From positions 1 to 31,386 of IMG/VR virus record IMGVR_UViG_3300047311_000351: a stretch of 31,386 nucleotides of DNA. One strand, 5' to 3'. Numbering within the stretch: position 1 is the stretch's first letter; each line of letters opens with the position of its first letter. The notes under the pieces were generated by a model, which saw only the letters and a list, made by a program, of their open reading frames with translations, was not told where the DNA came from and did no database searches. Positions 6,398 through 14,638 of this stretch are shown piece by piece. The stretch is from a virus. The position numbers and the translations under genes were made by a program.

Positions 6398-7096
6398 TTA
6401 CGGCCCGGTCCAGCCGACACCCATGTTGCGCCACGTAACCGGCCCCACGATGCCGTCAGCAGTCAAAGAGCGGATGCCCTGATACCAGCGCACCCCTGCC
6501 GCGGTGTGTGGCCCGTAGTCGCCGTCAGCCTGCCCGCATCGGGCGTAGCCGATCCAGCGCTGCACGAACGCGACATCGGCGCCGGTCAGGTGCGGGGTCT
6601 GCACGGACAGCTGCCGGGAGCCGGCCGGATGACTGCCGCCGACCACCGGGCGCGCCGGCGTGGGTGGTGTCGGTGGGGTGGGGCGGCCCGGGCCGAACGT
6701 GGCCGACACTCCCCACTGCTTCCCGGACGCGGCCAGCCCGTCATAGCGGGACGAGAAGTGCGCGTGGCCGGTGTGCGGGTCCGGGCCGGTGTATCGCCGG
6801 GCCGTCCAGCCCCACGAGCGGGACCAGATGACCCGCCGGAAGATCACATACTGCAGTCGCTGTTCCACGCCGGTCCGGCACCGGGCGACGATGAACGCGA
6901 CAATCCGCGGCATCGGCACGCCGTCGACGTCGACGTCGATCGCGTGCACGATGCCGCGGGCGTCCGGGTTGTGGTCGGAGATCCTGGCGAGGTGCGCGGC
7001 GTCGCCGATCCAGCCGTCCGAGGACCGGTCGCGGCGGGGGTTGACCATGTCGAATTCGCGGCGCAGCACGGCAAGACCGTCGATGAGCATCGCCAT
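6398..7096 (-). CDS. Endolysin: M15-like peptidase plus peptidoglycan-binding domain
   Basis: This is a 232-residue two-domain cell-wall hydrolase. The N-terminal domain (about 1-120) carries the zinc-site pattern of M15-type peptidases: SDHNPDARGIVHAIDVDV with His51 and Asp54, then PHTGHAHFS with the downstream His pair at 111 and 113. A Pro/Thr linker (about 130-150) joins it to a C-terminal peptidoglycan-binding repeat (about 165-230: VQRWIG, DGDYGPHTAAGVRWYQ, DGIVGPVTW). It should cut the peptide part of peptidoglycan and bind the wall through the C-terminus. There is no signal peptide, so it needs a holin. The ATG at 7096 overlaps the upstream stop as TGATG; a GTG at 7099 is an alternative. 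This is the central lysis gene. Confidence 0.85.
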   Translation of the reverse strand: MAMLIDGLAVLRREFDMVNPRRDRSSDGWIGDAAHLARISDHNPDARGIVHAIDVDVDGVPMPRIVAFIVARCRTGVEQRLQYVIFRRVIWSRSWGWTARRYTGPDPHTGHAHFSSRYDGLAASGKQWGVSATFGPGRPTPPTPPTPARPVVGGSHPAGSRQLSVQTPHLTGADVAFVQRWIGYARCGQADGDYGPHTAAGVRWYQGIRSLTADGIVGPVTWRNMGVGWTGP

Positions 7097-7254
7097 CACG
7101 GCACCTCCGCCGGCGGCTGGTCAGGGTCGGCTGCGTCCGGGTCCGGGTCGTCGACGTCTTCGCCGGCGAGGCTCTCCGGGTCGTCGTCAGTGCACGCGCT
7201 GGCGCCGGCGTCCGGCGCGGGATCCGCGGGAAGGGCACCGTCAACGTCCGTCAT
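7096..7254 (-). CDS. Small acidic protein (52 aa)
   Basis: A 52-residue, strongly acidic protein (many Asp, Pro and Ala; DDDPESLAGEDVDDPDPD) is encoded between the fibre-like gene and the endolysin. The ATG at 7254 is preceded by GGAG at 8 bp, and the stop overlaps the endolysin start as TGATG, so it is very probably translated. It has no membrane segment or recognised fold and should be disordered. It could be a tail or lysis accessory protein, or serve mainly to couple translation of the endolysin. Confidence 0.65.
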   Translation of the reverse strand: MTDVDGALPADPAPDAGASACTDDDPESLAGEDVDDPDPDAADPDQPPAEVP

Positions 7255-7266
7255 GGCATGGTCTCC

Positions 7267-7806
7267 TCAGAGCGGGATTATGATCATGTTGCGTTGCGCC
7301 CATGTGCCCGTGTTGGCGCCCACGCGATACTTCGCGGTGAACGTGTTGCTACCGCTGGTCAGGCCGGTCTGCATGATTACCCTGCTCGCGCCGATGATCC
7401 GGCCGGCCGAGGAGATGTCATGCGCGTACGACACGGCATCGCCGGCGGATACCGTGCTGGCACCCGAAACCGCGAACGACATGTAGCTGCGGGAGCCTGC
7501 GGTGTCGTTCCACATGTGCGCGGAGAAGATGACGATCGCCTGCGTGCCGGTCGTCGAGGTCACCTGCGGCCCGGTCGTCGTCAAGTCGACGTAGCTGGTA
7601 TTCGTGGTGGTCTCTGTCGCCGCGGTGAACGCGTTGCCGATGATGCGTTGCGCGATCGCGTTCGCGGCGGTCGCCACGAAGATGCCGCCTGCTGTCGTCG
7701 CCACGGCCGGCGCCGTCGTCAACAGGTTGTCACGGACGCTCGCGTTGAACTGCGCGGCGGTGAACGCCGCATTGGCGACGGCGGTGATGGGCGTGGTCCA
7801 CGCCAT
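7267..7806 (-). CDS. Virion-associated beta-rich protein
   Basis: This is a 179-residue protein. The N-terminus (PITAVANAAFTAAQFNASVR) is helical and of a type seen at the start of actinophage tail or fibre proteins. The rest is Ser/Thr/Gly-rich strand sequence with a jelly-roll look. The ATG at 7806 starts right after the upstream stop at 7809; the frame is open far upstream, but that part overlaps the neighbouring gene and is not supported. It lies between minor tail genes and the endolysin, the usual place for tail-tip or receptor-binding accessory proteins. I infer a structural role; a specific family cannot be named. Confidence 0.65.
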   Translation of the reverse strand: MAWTTPITAVANAAFTAAQFNASVRDNLLTTAPAVATTAGGIFVATAANAIAQRIIGNAFTAATETTTNTSYVDLTTTGPQVTSTTGTQAIVIFSAHMWNDTAGSRSYMSFAVSGASTVSAGDAVSYAHDISSAGRIIGASRVIMQTGLTSGSNTFTAKYRVGANTGTWAQRNMIIIPL

Positions 7807-7808
7807 GG

Positions 7809-8255
7809 TCAGGCTCCGATCTGTCGGCGCGCGTCGGCCGCGGCGATCTCGTGGAACAGCAGACCGCCGACCACGCGGCCGCCGGCGATGGTGGCCACGT
7901 CGAGCTGCCCGCCGGCGGCGTCGGCGAGTTCGCCCCACGCGGCAGGCAGGACACCGTGCGCGGCGTTCTCCGCAACCAGGTCGGTCAGGGTCTCCCCGGG
8001 CAGCCAGTTGCGGGTGCGCGACACCGGGCGGTGCGCGAGGAGTGCCTCTACGGCGTCCGGGTCTGCGGGCCATGTCAGGTCGGCGACCATGCCGCACGCG
8101 TCGAGGCCTTCGCACCGGAACAGCAGCTGACCGCGGGTCACGCACAGGGCGTTCGTGCACCACGGGCGAGGACAGCGGGCCAGCCAGCGGCCCCAGTTCA
8201 CCTCGGCGTAGGCGACGCCCGGCAGTGCCACGGCGCCGGCGAGTGGTGTGGTCAT
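7809..8255 (-). CDS. Cysteine-containing minor tail region protein
   Basis: A 148-residue protein starts at the ATG overlapping the upstream stop (ATGA at 8252-8255). An N-terminal strand region holds a cluster of five cysteines (CPRPWCTNALC, FRCEGLDACG), which could bind zinc. A helical C-terminal half (VEALLAHRP to the end) follows. I have seen this layout in small actinophage proteins placed after the large minor tail protein, where the function is unknown. The frame extends upstream but overlaps the 8252-9793 gene and shows no ribosome site. Confidence 0.65.
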   Translation of the reverse strand: MTTPLAGAVALPGVAYAEVNWGRWLARCPRPWCTNALCVTRGQLLFRCEGLDACGMVADLTWPADPDAVEALLAHRPVSRTRNWLPGETLTDLVAENAAHGVLPAAWGELADAAGGQLDVATIAGGRVVGGLLFHEIAAADARRQIGA

Positions 8256-9793
8256 GTCGCGAACAACCCCTGGTCGAAACCCTGCCCGGATGTGTCGAAG
8301 CGAAGCATGGTCGAGGGGTTGTCCTGGCCGATCTGCCCGAACAGGCCTTGGTCGAATCCCTGTCCGGCGACGTCGAAGGTAAAGACGTTCGTGACGACGG
8401 TGGGGATCTTCTCCAGGCCGAACGTGGTGACATGCTCCGGCAGATTGATAGAATGCGATATCTGCTCGATAAAACAGTCGGCGTCGAGGCCGGTTTGCGA
8501 CTCGACGACGTGCACCCGGTCGGACAGGTCGCGGGTCAGGCACTGGGTCAGCCGTGTTGCGCTCGCCGCGCCGCGCATGGTCACGCTGATGGTGGGTAGC
8601 CGGGTGGCGCGTTTACCGACGATCAGCTGCAGCACGGCCAAAGCGTCATAGACGTTGGCCCACGTCGGTAGCCGCTGGTCCTGCATCGCCCGCCGGCCGT
8701 ACTTGGTGATGCTGTCGGAATCCTCCACGGTCACGGTGACCGTGGCCGACTGGATCGCGTAGGCGCGTAGCTGCAGATCCTGGATCACCGCCCCGCCGGC
8801 CGCGGTGATGAGGATCGTGGTCGACATGCCGGAGGTCTGCGACAGGGTGACCGTGACGGCCCCCGACAGCACGGTGTAGTCGGTGTCCTCGTCGGGGGTG
8901 ATCGCCCCGGTGAACGGACTGCTCGCCGTCGCGGTGATCTGCAGCGTGTCGCCGGCGGCGATGGTCAGCTGGCCTGGGCTACTCCACACCGTGGAGATCT
9001 GCCCGTCGACGGAACGGACCGGCACGTCCACGCTGACTGAGTTGACGATCTCTTTCCAGCCGTGCCCGTAGACGACCGGTGCGGAGATCACCGGTTCGGC
9101 CCCGGAGCTACGCCATGTCGACTGAACGGTCAGCGACGCGGACCGGGTGAGCCGGTGATGCCGGTCGCGGAATACGATCCGGCCCGTATCGTCCACAGTG
9201 ACCAGCGCGGCCGGGCCTTCAGAGTCGGCGAGTGCCATCAGCGCTTCGAACGCGTCGGTGTTGTCGAGCCACCAATACGGCATGTAGGTGGCGCCGATGT
9301 CGATGTCGCGCAGCGTCGGCGACCATCCGACGGCATCGAGCAGGGCATTGACCGCGTCGCCGGTGCGCAGACCCTGATAGACCGGTGTGCTGACGTTGAC
9401 GCCCTTGAGCCGACCCAGAGCGTCCGTGCAGACGACGTCGATCGAACGCTCAACCAACTCGGGCTTGACGTCGAAGTCGTCAAGATAGCCGGTGAAAATC
9501 GTGGTCGTCGCACCCGACAGGATCGCCTGCAGCTGCACGGGCCGGCCGGGCAACACCAGGCCGACCAGGGGAGAGGAGGCGTTCTCCGGCGAGTAGTCCT
9601 TACTGCGGTTGTCCAGCTCGAAGGACAGCTCGCCGGGCGACGTCGGCGACAACTGCCGGGCCTGGTCGCGGCCGTAGCGGGTGGCGAGAGGGGTGCGCTC
9701 ATCGAGGGTGCGATGGGTGACGTCGTCGCCGACGTCCGTGAAATCGCCGTCGGCCAACCAGTCGATAGACAGCTTGTACTGTGCGCCGGCCAT
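8252..9793 (-). CDS. Minor tail protein with C-terminal repeat
   Basis: This is a 513-residue minor tail protein directly behind the tape measure, where distal-tail or tail-associated proteins lie. The N-terminal ~130 residues (YKLSIDWLADGDFTDVGDDV, SFELDNRSKDYSPENASSP) have the strand pattern of the first minor tail protein of actinophages. A central domain (MALADSEGPAALVTVDDTGR) resembles hub or baseplate proteins. The last ~45 residues hold two copies of a GQGFDQGLF motif. The ATG at 9793 abuts the tape-measure stop. It should form part of the tail tip; a receptor-binding role is possible for the repeat end. Confidence 0.75.
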   Translation of the reverse strand: MAGAQYKLSIDWLADGDFTDVGDDVTHRTLDERTPLATRYGRDQARQLSPTSPGELSFELDNRSKDYSPENASSPLVGLVLPGRPVQLQAILSGATTTIFTGYLDDFDVKPELVERSIDVVCTDALGRLKGVNVSTPVYQGLRTGDAVNALLDAVGWSPTLRDIDIGATYMPYWWLDNTDAFEALMALADSEGPAALVTVDDTGRIVFRDRHHRLTRSASLTVQSTWRSSGAEPVISAPVVYGHGWKEIVNSVSVDVPVRSVDGQISTVWSSPGQLTIAAGDTLQITATASSPFTGAITPDEDTDYTVLSGAVTVTLSQTSGMSTTILITAAGGAVIQDLQLRAYAIQSATVTVTVEDSDSITKYGRRAMQDQRLPTWANVYDALAVLQLIVGKRATRLPTISVTMRGAASATRLTQCLTRDLSDRVHVVESQTGLDADCFIEQISHSINLPEHVTTFGLEKIPTVVTNVFTFDVAGQGFDQGLFGQIGQDNPSTMLRFDTSGQGFDQGLFAT

Positions 9794-12700
9794 CAGACCC
9801 TGCCCTTACGACGGAGGGAGTCGAATTCGGCGACCAGCCACTGCCGCAACTCGTACTGGCTGCCGACCGGGCCGGAGAAACTCAGGTTGATCATGGTGGC
9901 GTGACCGGCGCCGGCGCCGCCGTGCCAGTTCGACACGACCCGCTCCGGCTGGTAGTTCTCGCCGAACGAGTAGGTGCGGCCGGACCGCCCGATCCCGAAG
10001 ATCGGTTCGGTGATCATCCCGCCGTGGGCCATCGCCCAGTGATCGTGAGCGTTGCCGCCGGCGAAGTTGTGTTGGTTCTCGATCAGTGCCGAGTACTGAT
10101 GGCGCGATCCATTGTGGATGTTCAACGACTGCCAGGGGGTGATCAGTTCTTTGGTCTGCCGCATGAAATGCAGGTTGATCCATTCGGCGAGTGGCTTGCT
10201 GGGCGCGAAGTCGACGGCCCGGCCTACCGAGTGATACGAGCGGTTGCCGGTCAGGGTGATCGCGCCGGGCCGGTAGTCGCTGTAGACCGCCATGCCGGGA
10301 AACGCCGCCCGCACCGCCGCTTCCATCCACCGGTAGCCAGGGCCGCCGCCCTGAGCCACGCTGCCGCCGATGCCGCCGGGGGCGGTGAAGCTTGGCGCGG
10401 GGATCTTCGTCTTGGATTCGTTGACCGGGTACGGCATCACGATGCCGCCGCCGGCGTAGCCGGACACGCTGCCGGTCCGGTTGATCCGGTCGAGCAGGCC
10501 CGGTCGGGCGGTCTCGATCTTCTGCCGCGACGCCTTGTTGATCACATACTCGTCGGCGTGCACGACGCCGGCGATCTGATACTTCGAGCCCGGGCCGGTC
10601 CAGCCGCCGGCGGAGAAGAAATGCCCCAGCTCGCGGTTAGCCTCGTTGACGGAGACGCTGTCCTTCAGCGCCTGTTGCGCGGCGAGCAGGTGCCGGAGAT
10701 CGTTGGCCACCTTGCTGTAGCCGGTGCTCTTCAGGTTCGCGACCCAGTTGCCGTCAATGCCCTGCAACTTCGTCCACAGGTTTTGGGCCTGCCCGATGGC
10801 TTCCTTCATGCCCGGTTGGTTGATCTTCGTGGCGACGCCGGGCGGCATCTTCGCGTAGGCGCCGAGAAGCTTGTCAACCTCCGCCTTGTTCAGTCCGGCC
10901 GCGAGCAGTGTCTTGCGAAGCTGCCCGAGGTAGGTGGTGTACACGCTATTGGCCTGTTTGACGGAGCCGGTCTCCTCGTACTTGGCCTGCGCCGCGTCCA
11001 CGGCCGCTTTCGCGGCGTCGCCGATGGCGATCCGGTTCTTCAACGCCGCGTCGGAGTTCCCCTTGATCGCGTCGCCGTTGTCCTTAAAGGACTGCTTGAC
11101 GGCCTGGATGCCCTGATTCGCGGCGAGCATCGCCTTGTCGGTGCCGACCAGGGCGCCATGCAACTGCAGCCACACATCGGTCAGTTTCTGCCCGGCGTTC
11201 GTCGCCGAATCGAGACTGCCCTTCAGTGTCTCCGCGTTCGCCGTCGCACTGCCGAAACCCTTAGCCAGCCCCGTATTCGCCTGCTTCGCGTCGTTCGCGG
11301 CGGCAACATACTGCGGCAACTTGTCGATCGTGATACCGGTCGCCACTGCCAGTTGCTGGAACGCGATCTTCGCCTGGTTCGCGTAGCCGTTCTTCACCAG
11401 CGAGGCGAGGGTCTGATCGAGGGCACTCAGATCAGCATTCGCCTGCGCCGCCTGCTGCCTGATCTGCCCACCGACCGCCGCCATCGCGCGGGCCGCGCCC
11501 TGCGCGCCGACGGCGGTGTTTGCCAGGTTCGAAACCTTCGCAAGGTCCGCCTGGCTTTTCGCGATCGCGGCCATGTCCCGAGTGAGGCCCTGCAGGTCGG
11601 CGCCGAACGTCTTCGACAGCTCGCCGGTAACCTTGCCCGACGCGGCGAACTCCTGCAGCGCCGTCGACATCTTGTCGACGTCGCGGGTGACCGGTGCGGA
11701 GAAATGATCGACCCAGTCGCCGAACAGCTTCATGCCCTCATACAGGCCGACCGCCGCGGCGCCGGCGATGCCGAGCTTCCCCGCGACGGATCCGATCCTG
11801 GACAGGCCGTTCGCCGCGGTGACACCGCGCGGTCCCATGTCACGCAGCTCGTCCATGAAATCGCTGGCAGTCTTGCGCGCCTTGAGGAATCCGGCCGCGG
11901 CGAGCAGGCTGATACCGCCGACGCCGGACAGCACGGTGATGGACTGCTGGATCCATCCGGGCAGGCTGCCGAACGCGTTGACGGCCGCCTCGGCGCCCTG
12001 CGCGAGTTTCCGCAGGCCGGCGTTCGCTCCGGTGCCGGACTCGATCGCCACAGTTTCGAGAGAGCCGCGGAGCCGTTCCAGGTCGCCGGACAGGTTGTCG
12101 GTCATCTTCGCGGCGGTCGCCGAGGCGTACCCGCTGTCGTTGACTGCCGACTTCCACTTGTCGACGCCCTGCGCACCATCCTCGTAGAGGATGCTCGCGG
12201 CCCGGATCGCGTCGTTGCCGAAGATCTGGCTCAGCGCCTGGTTTCGTTGTTCCTGTGTCAGGCTGCGCAGACGTAGCTGAAGGACGTTCGCGACACCGGA
12301 CAGTCCGATGAACTGGCCGTTAGCGTCGTAGAAGGAGATGCCCAGCTGTTTCATCATGTCGGCGGTCTGTCCGACCGGATTCGCCATGGCCAGGAACATC
12401 GTCTTCAGCGACGTGCCGGCGTCGGAGCCGAGTAGGCCGGCGTGTGCGAACTCCGCCAGCACGCCTGTCGTGTCCTCGATGGACATGCCGAATTTCGCGG
12501 CCACCAAACCCGATTGATTCAAGGCCATGCCGACGTCATGCACCGAGCCTTGCGCCTTGCCGGCCGCGGCGGCGAGCAGATCGGCGACATGCGGCACCTG
12601 GTCGCCGGACAGCCGGAACTGTGTCATCGCCGACGCGGAGACCTGAGCGGCATCGGCGACCGACAGTTGTCCGGCGGCGGCGAGCGCGAGCGCGCCCTTG

Positions 12701-13095
12701 AGTCCGCCACCAAGGATGTCGGCGGTTGACACGCCTGCTTTGGCGAGTTCGGTGATGCCGTCCGCGGCCTCGGTCGCGGAATACTGGGTGTCTTTGCCAG
12801 CCTGAATCGCGGCCTGCCGCAGCGCGGTCATCTCGCTGACGCTGCCGTGCGTGGCGGCGGACACCGCGGACATGGACCGGTCGAAGTCCATCGACATTTT
12901 CACGGCGCCGGCGGCGACACCGACCAGGCCGAGACCGAGCACGGCGGTCGCTTTCGCGATCTTGTCGACTTTGCCGCCCTTCGCGGCCTTGTCGAGTTCG
13001 CCGCCGAATTCCTTCGTGGCGACGGCGGCGCGCTGCAGCCCGGACATGTATCCGGCGACGTCGGCGAGAAGTTTGATCGATACGGTGCGACCCAT
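9793..13095 (-). CDS. Tape measure protein with embedded M15 peptidase motif
   Basis: This is an 1100-residue tape measure protein that sets tail length and is ejected ahead of the DNA. The N-terminal part (about 60-330) matches the phage minor-tail/TP901 core domain (KATAVLGLGLVGVAAGAVKM, MDFDRSMSAVSAATHGS, AGVSTADILGGGLKGALAL). Long helical stretches follow. The C-terminal ~190 residues carry SYHSVGRAVDF at about residue 957 (the SxHxxGxAxD motif of VanY-type M15 peptidases) and AHDHWAM at about 1018 (HxH), so a zinc peptidase is built in, probably for local peptidoglycan cutting during entry. GGAGG lies just before the ATG at 13095, six bases after the chaperone extension. It is the largest gene in the window. 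Confidence 0.92.
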   Translation of the reverse strand: MGRTVSIKLLADVAGYMSGLQRAAVATKEFGGELDKAAKGGKVDKIAKATAVLGLGLVGVAAGAVKMSMDFDRSMSAVSAATHGSVSEMTALRQAAIQAGKDTQYSATEAADGITELAKAGVSTADILGGGLKGALALAAAGQLSVADAAQVSASAMTQFRLSGDQVPHVADLLAAAAGKAQGSVHDVGMALNQSGLVAAKFGMSIEDTTGVLAEFAHAGLLGSDAGTSLKTMFLAMANPVGQTADMMKQLGISFYDANGQFIGLSGVANVLQLRLRSLTQEQRNQALSQIFGNDAIRAASILYEDGAQGVDKWKSAVNDSGYASATAAKMTDNLSGDLERLRGSLETVAIESGTGANAGLRKLAQGAEAAVNAFGSLPGWIQQSITVLSGVGGISLLAAAGFLKARKTASDFMDELRDMGPRGVTAANGLSRIGSVAGKLGIAGAAAVGLYEGMKLFGDWVDHFSAPVTRDVDKMSTALQEFAASGKVTGELSKTFGADLQGLTRDMAAIAKSQADLAKVSNLANTAVGAQGAARAMAAVGGQIRQQAAQANADLSALDQTLASLVKNGYANQAKIAFQQLAVATGITIDKLPQYVAAANDAKQANTGLAKGFGSATANAETLKGSLDSATNAGQKLTDVWLQLHGALVGTDKAMLAANQGIQAVKQSFKDNGDAIKGNSDAALKNRIAIGDAAKAAVDAAQAKYEETGSVKQANSVYTTYLGQLRKTLLAAGLNKAEVDKLLGAYAKMPPGVATKINQPGMKEAIGQAQNLWTKLQGIDGNWVANLKSTGYSKVANDLRHLLAAQQALKDSVSVNEANRELGHFFSAGGWTGPGSKYQIAGVVHADEYVINKASRQKIETARPGLLDRINRTGSVSGYAGGGIVMPYPVNESKTKIPAPSFTAPGGIGGSVAQGGGPGYRWMEAAVRAAFPGMAVYSDYRPGAITLTGNRSYHSVGRAVDFAPSKPLAEWINLHFMRQTKELITPWQSLNIHNGSRHQYSALIENQHNFAGGNAHDHWAMAHGGMITEPIFGIGRSGRTYSFGENYQPERVVSNWHGGAGAGHATMINLSFSGPVGSQYELRQWLVAEFDSLRRKGRV

Positions 13096-13101
13096 CCGGG
13101 T

Positions 13102-13521
13102 TTACCTCCGCATCGATATCCGCCACACCCTGGCGGCGGCGTTCGGGTTCGGCTTGTTCGGGTTCGTCGAGTTCCGCTGCTCTTCGATCTGGGCGAGAGT
13201 CGCCCGGCAGGCCTGATGGCTGGCGGTGAACGCAGGCCCGTGCTCCTCGTGCGAGAGCGTGTCCTCGGCGAGGAATCCGCAGCCGTCCGGGCACAGCCAT
13301 GTGCGGTACAGGGCAACGGCGAGGAGCTCGCCCCGATCAAGCTCGGTGAACAGCGATTCGCGATTCGTGACCGTGTGCGTGAGCCGACCGGCGTCGTCGT
13401 AGACGCACGTCGTCGTCTCGGCCGGCTCGCGCCCGTCAAGCTGCGATGGGGGGATGCCGAGCCGTTCGGCTAGTTCGATTCGCCGCCGGTAGTCCGCCTC
13501 GCCCGCGATGCGGCGTGCGAG
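13102..13521 (-). CDS. Tail assembly chaperone, frameshifted extension (T part)
   Basis: An open frame with no usable start runs from the slippery site to a stop at 13102, six bases before the tape-measure ATG. Read in the -1 frame from 13521 it gives 139 residues. An ADYRRRIELAERLGIPPSQL segment is typical of the downstream tail-chaperone domain of actinophages; a CPDGCG pair and a TNPNKPNPNAAA tail follow. It would be made only as a fusion to the 13470-14027 product by a -1 shift, as in lambda G/GT. The fused protein would have about 308 residues. It should coat the tape measure before the tail tube assembles. Confidence 0.85.
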   Translation of the reverse strand, partial: LARRIAGEADYRRRIELAERLGIPPSQLDGREPAETTTCVYDDAGRLTHTVTNRESLFTELDRGELLAVALYRTWLCPDGCGFLAEDTLSHEEHGPAFTASHQACRATLAQIEEQRNSTNPNKPNPNAAARVWRISMRR

Positions 13522-14027
13522 AAAGGGACGTCGATCTCACCGCGATTCACGGCCCACGCCGCATCGGACAGCTGCCCCAGCTGCCGGTCGGTGAGCTTGC
13601 CGGCCGGGCCGGCCATCATCGCCCACGTCTCATCGTCGATCACCGGATACACCAGGCAGGCCCGGGTGATCGCATCGAAAAACGTTTCCATGTTCAGGCC
13701 GATCGCGGCATCCTCCTGCAGCGGGTTGCCGTCGGTGTCGCGGCGCGGCGGATGCGCGGCAATCAGGGCCCGCCAAGCGGGTTTCGGCAGAGCGCGGAGG
13801 CGGAACACGACAGTCGACGCCTGCATGCGCGCCTGCAACGCCTCGATCTGGTCGACCAGGTCGCCGGCGCCGTTGCCCTCCAGCGAATCGGCGGGCCGGC
13901 GGTTCGCCTCCTCAAGGCGCCTGTCGAGTTCCTCGTGTTCGGCGACAAGGTCGCCGCGCAGACACAGCGGTACGGTGCGTTCAGGCAGGGCGGCGTCGGC
14001 GAGCAGGGTCTTGAAATCTGCAGTCAT
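13470..14027 (-). CDS. Tail assembly chaperone (G part)
   Basis: This 185-residue helical protein lies between the major tail protein and the tape measure, the fixed position of the tail assembly chaperone. It starts at the ATG at 14027 (MTADFKTLLADAALPERTV); the frame is open upstream to 14297, but that part overlaps the major tail gene and the terminator hairpins. A coiled region occurs at about 25-65. Near the end, a CCCTTTC heptamer (13521-13527, minus strand) sits in the correct register (C CCT TTC) for -1 slippage into the T frame; without slippage the protein ends 17 codons later at 13470. The G form is expected in excess of the fusion. Confidence 0.85.
   Translation of the reverse strand: MTADFKTLLADAALPERTVPLCLRGDLVAEHEELDRRLEEANRRPADSLEGNGAGDLVDQIEALQARMQASTVVFRLRALPKPAWRALIAAHPPRRDTDGNPLQEDAAIGLNMETFFDAITRACLVYPVIDDETWAMMAGPAGKLTDRQLGQLSDAAWAVNRGEIDVPFSHAASRARRTTGGESN
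13521..13527 (-). promoter_or_regulatory. Programmed -1 frameshift slippery heptamer
   Basis: CCCTTTC on the minus strand fits X XXY YYZ in the zero frame (GTC CCT TTC). After slippage both tRNAs can re-pair with CCC and TTT. It precedes the zero-frame stop by 17 codons, and the -1 frame is open for 139 codons. A downstream stimulatory structure was not established. Confidence 0.8.
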
Positions 14028-14064
14028 CAGTGCATGTCTCCCGGCTCCCGAACTCCCGATGGAA

Positions 14065-14102
14065 GTGCCCGGCCGGCGTCGGGAGTGGCGCCGGCCGGGC
14101 AC
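14065..14102. terminator. 14-bp hairpin in the tail-gene gap
   Basis: A perfect 14-bp stem (14065-14078 with 14089-14102) closes a 10-nt loop. It follows the terminator at 14104-14129 on the minus strand and may lower readthrough or protect the upstream mRNA end. Confidence 0.6.
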
Positions 14103-14103
14103 G

Positions 14104-14129
14104 AAAAAACCACCCGGCATAGCAGGTGG
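14104..14129 (-). terminator. Intrinsic terminator after the major tail protein
   Basis: Read leftward, CCACC and GGTGG pair (14110-14129) and are followed by six Ts (14104-14109). It lies directly after the major tail gene and before the chaperone. The likely effect is partial termination, so that the abundant tail tube protein is made in excess over the tape measure. Confidence 0.7.
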
Positions 14130-14152
14130 CTGATAGGTGTGGTGCTCGACAG

Positions 14153-14638
14153 TTAGGCGACCGCGGCGCGCAGCGACGGCGACGACGTGATCTTGATGGG
14201 GATTTCGTACCGCTCCACCGTGTTGGGTTCCGGGTCCAGCCGAGAAACCTCGCCGCACAGCGCCGGATACACCTCGATCGCCTGCGACGACGCCCACGCC
14301 GTGGTGGCTGCGACGGACCGGCGGATGACCACGAAACCGGCGGTGTCGCGGGTGAGGGTGGTGAAGATGGTGTCGGTGCCGGACTGTCGCTTGAGGCGGA
14401 TCGCCGTATTCGAGAACGACGTGCGACCGTTGACCATCGTGTTGAACGTGGAATCGAGCGAGCTGGTGTCGACGTCGGCGGTGGCCGGCTGGAAACCGCT
14501 CAGGCCGTCGGCGGTCATCGTCGACTGCAGCGCGATACCCGCGTTCAGTTCGGTCGTGGTCGGTGCGGCCTGACTGGCGATGGACGTGACCCAGTAGACG
14601 CGGGTTTTGCCATCAGAGGTGATGTCGTTGGCGGACAT
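14153..14638 (-). CDS. Major tail protein
   Basis: This is a 161-residue protein. Its size, its position immediately upstream of the chaperone pair and its strand-rich sequence (TRVYWVTSIASQAAPTTTELNA start, FNTMVNGRTSFSNTAIRLKR, TAGFVVIRRS, YEIPIKITSSPSLRAAVA end) fit the tail tube subunit of a siphovirus. The conserved N-terminal pattern of a strand followed by an ELNAG helix start is common in actinophage tail tubes. The ATG at 14638 overlaps the upstream stop as TAATG. It should polymerise into the tail tube around the tape measure. A terminator follows the gene, as is usual for this highly expressed protein. Confidence 0.8.
   Translation of the reverse strand: MSANDITSDGKTRVYWVTSIASQAAPTTTELNAGIALQSTMTADGLSGFQPATADVDTSSLDSTFNTMVNGRTSFSNTAIRLKRQSGTDTIFTTLTRDTAGFVVIRRSVAATTAWASSQAIEVYPALCGEVSRLDPEPNTVERYEIPIKITSSPSLRAAVA

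Noticed and set aside
9781-12276. An 831-codon open frame on the plus strand
   Set aside because: It lies antisense to the tape-measure gene, has Arg/Gly/Asp-rich sequence typical of high-GC shadow frames and shows no domain.
14028-14297. N-terminal extension of the tail chaperone frame
   Set aside because: It would overlap the major tail gene and cross two hairpins; the ATG at 14027 fits the family length.
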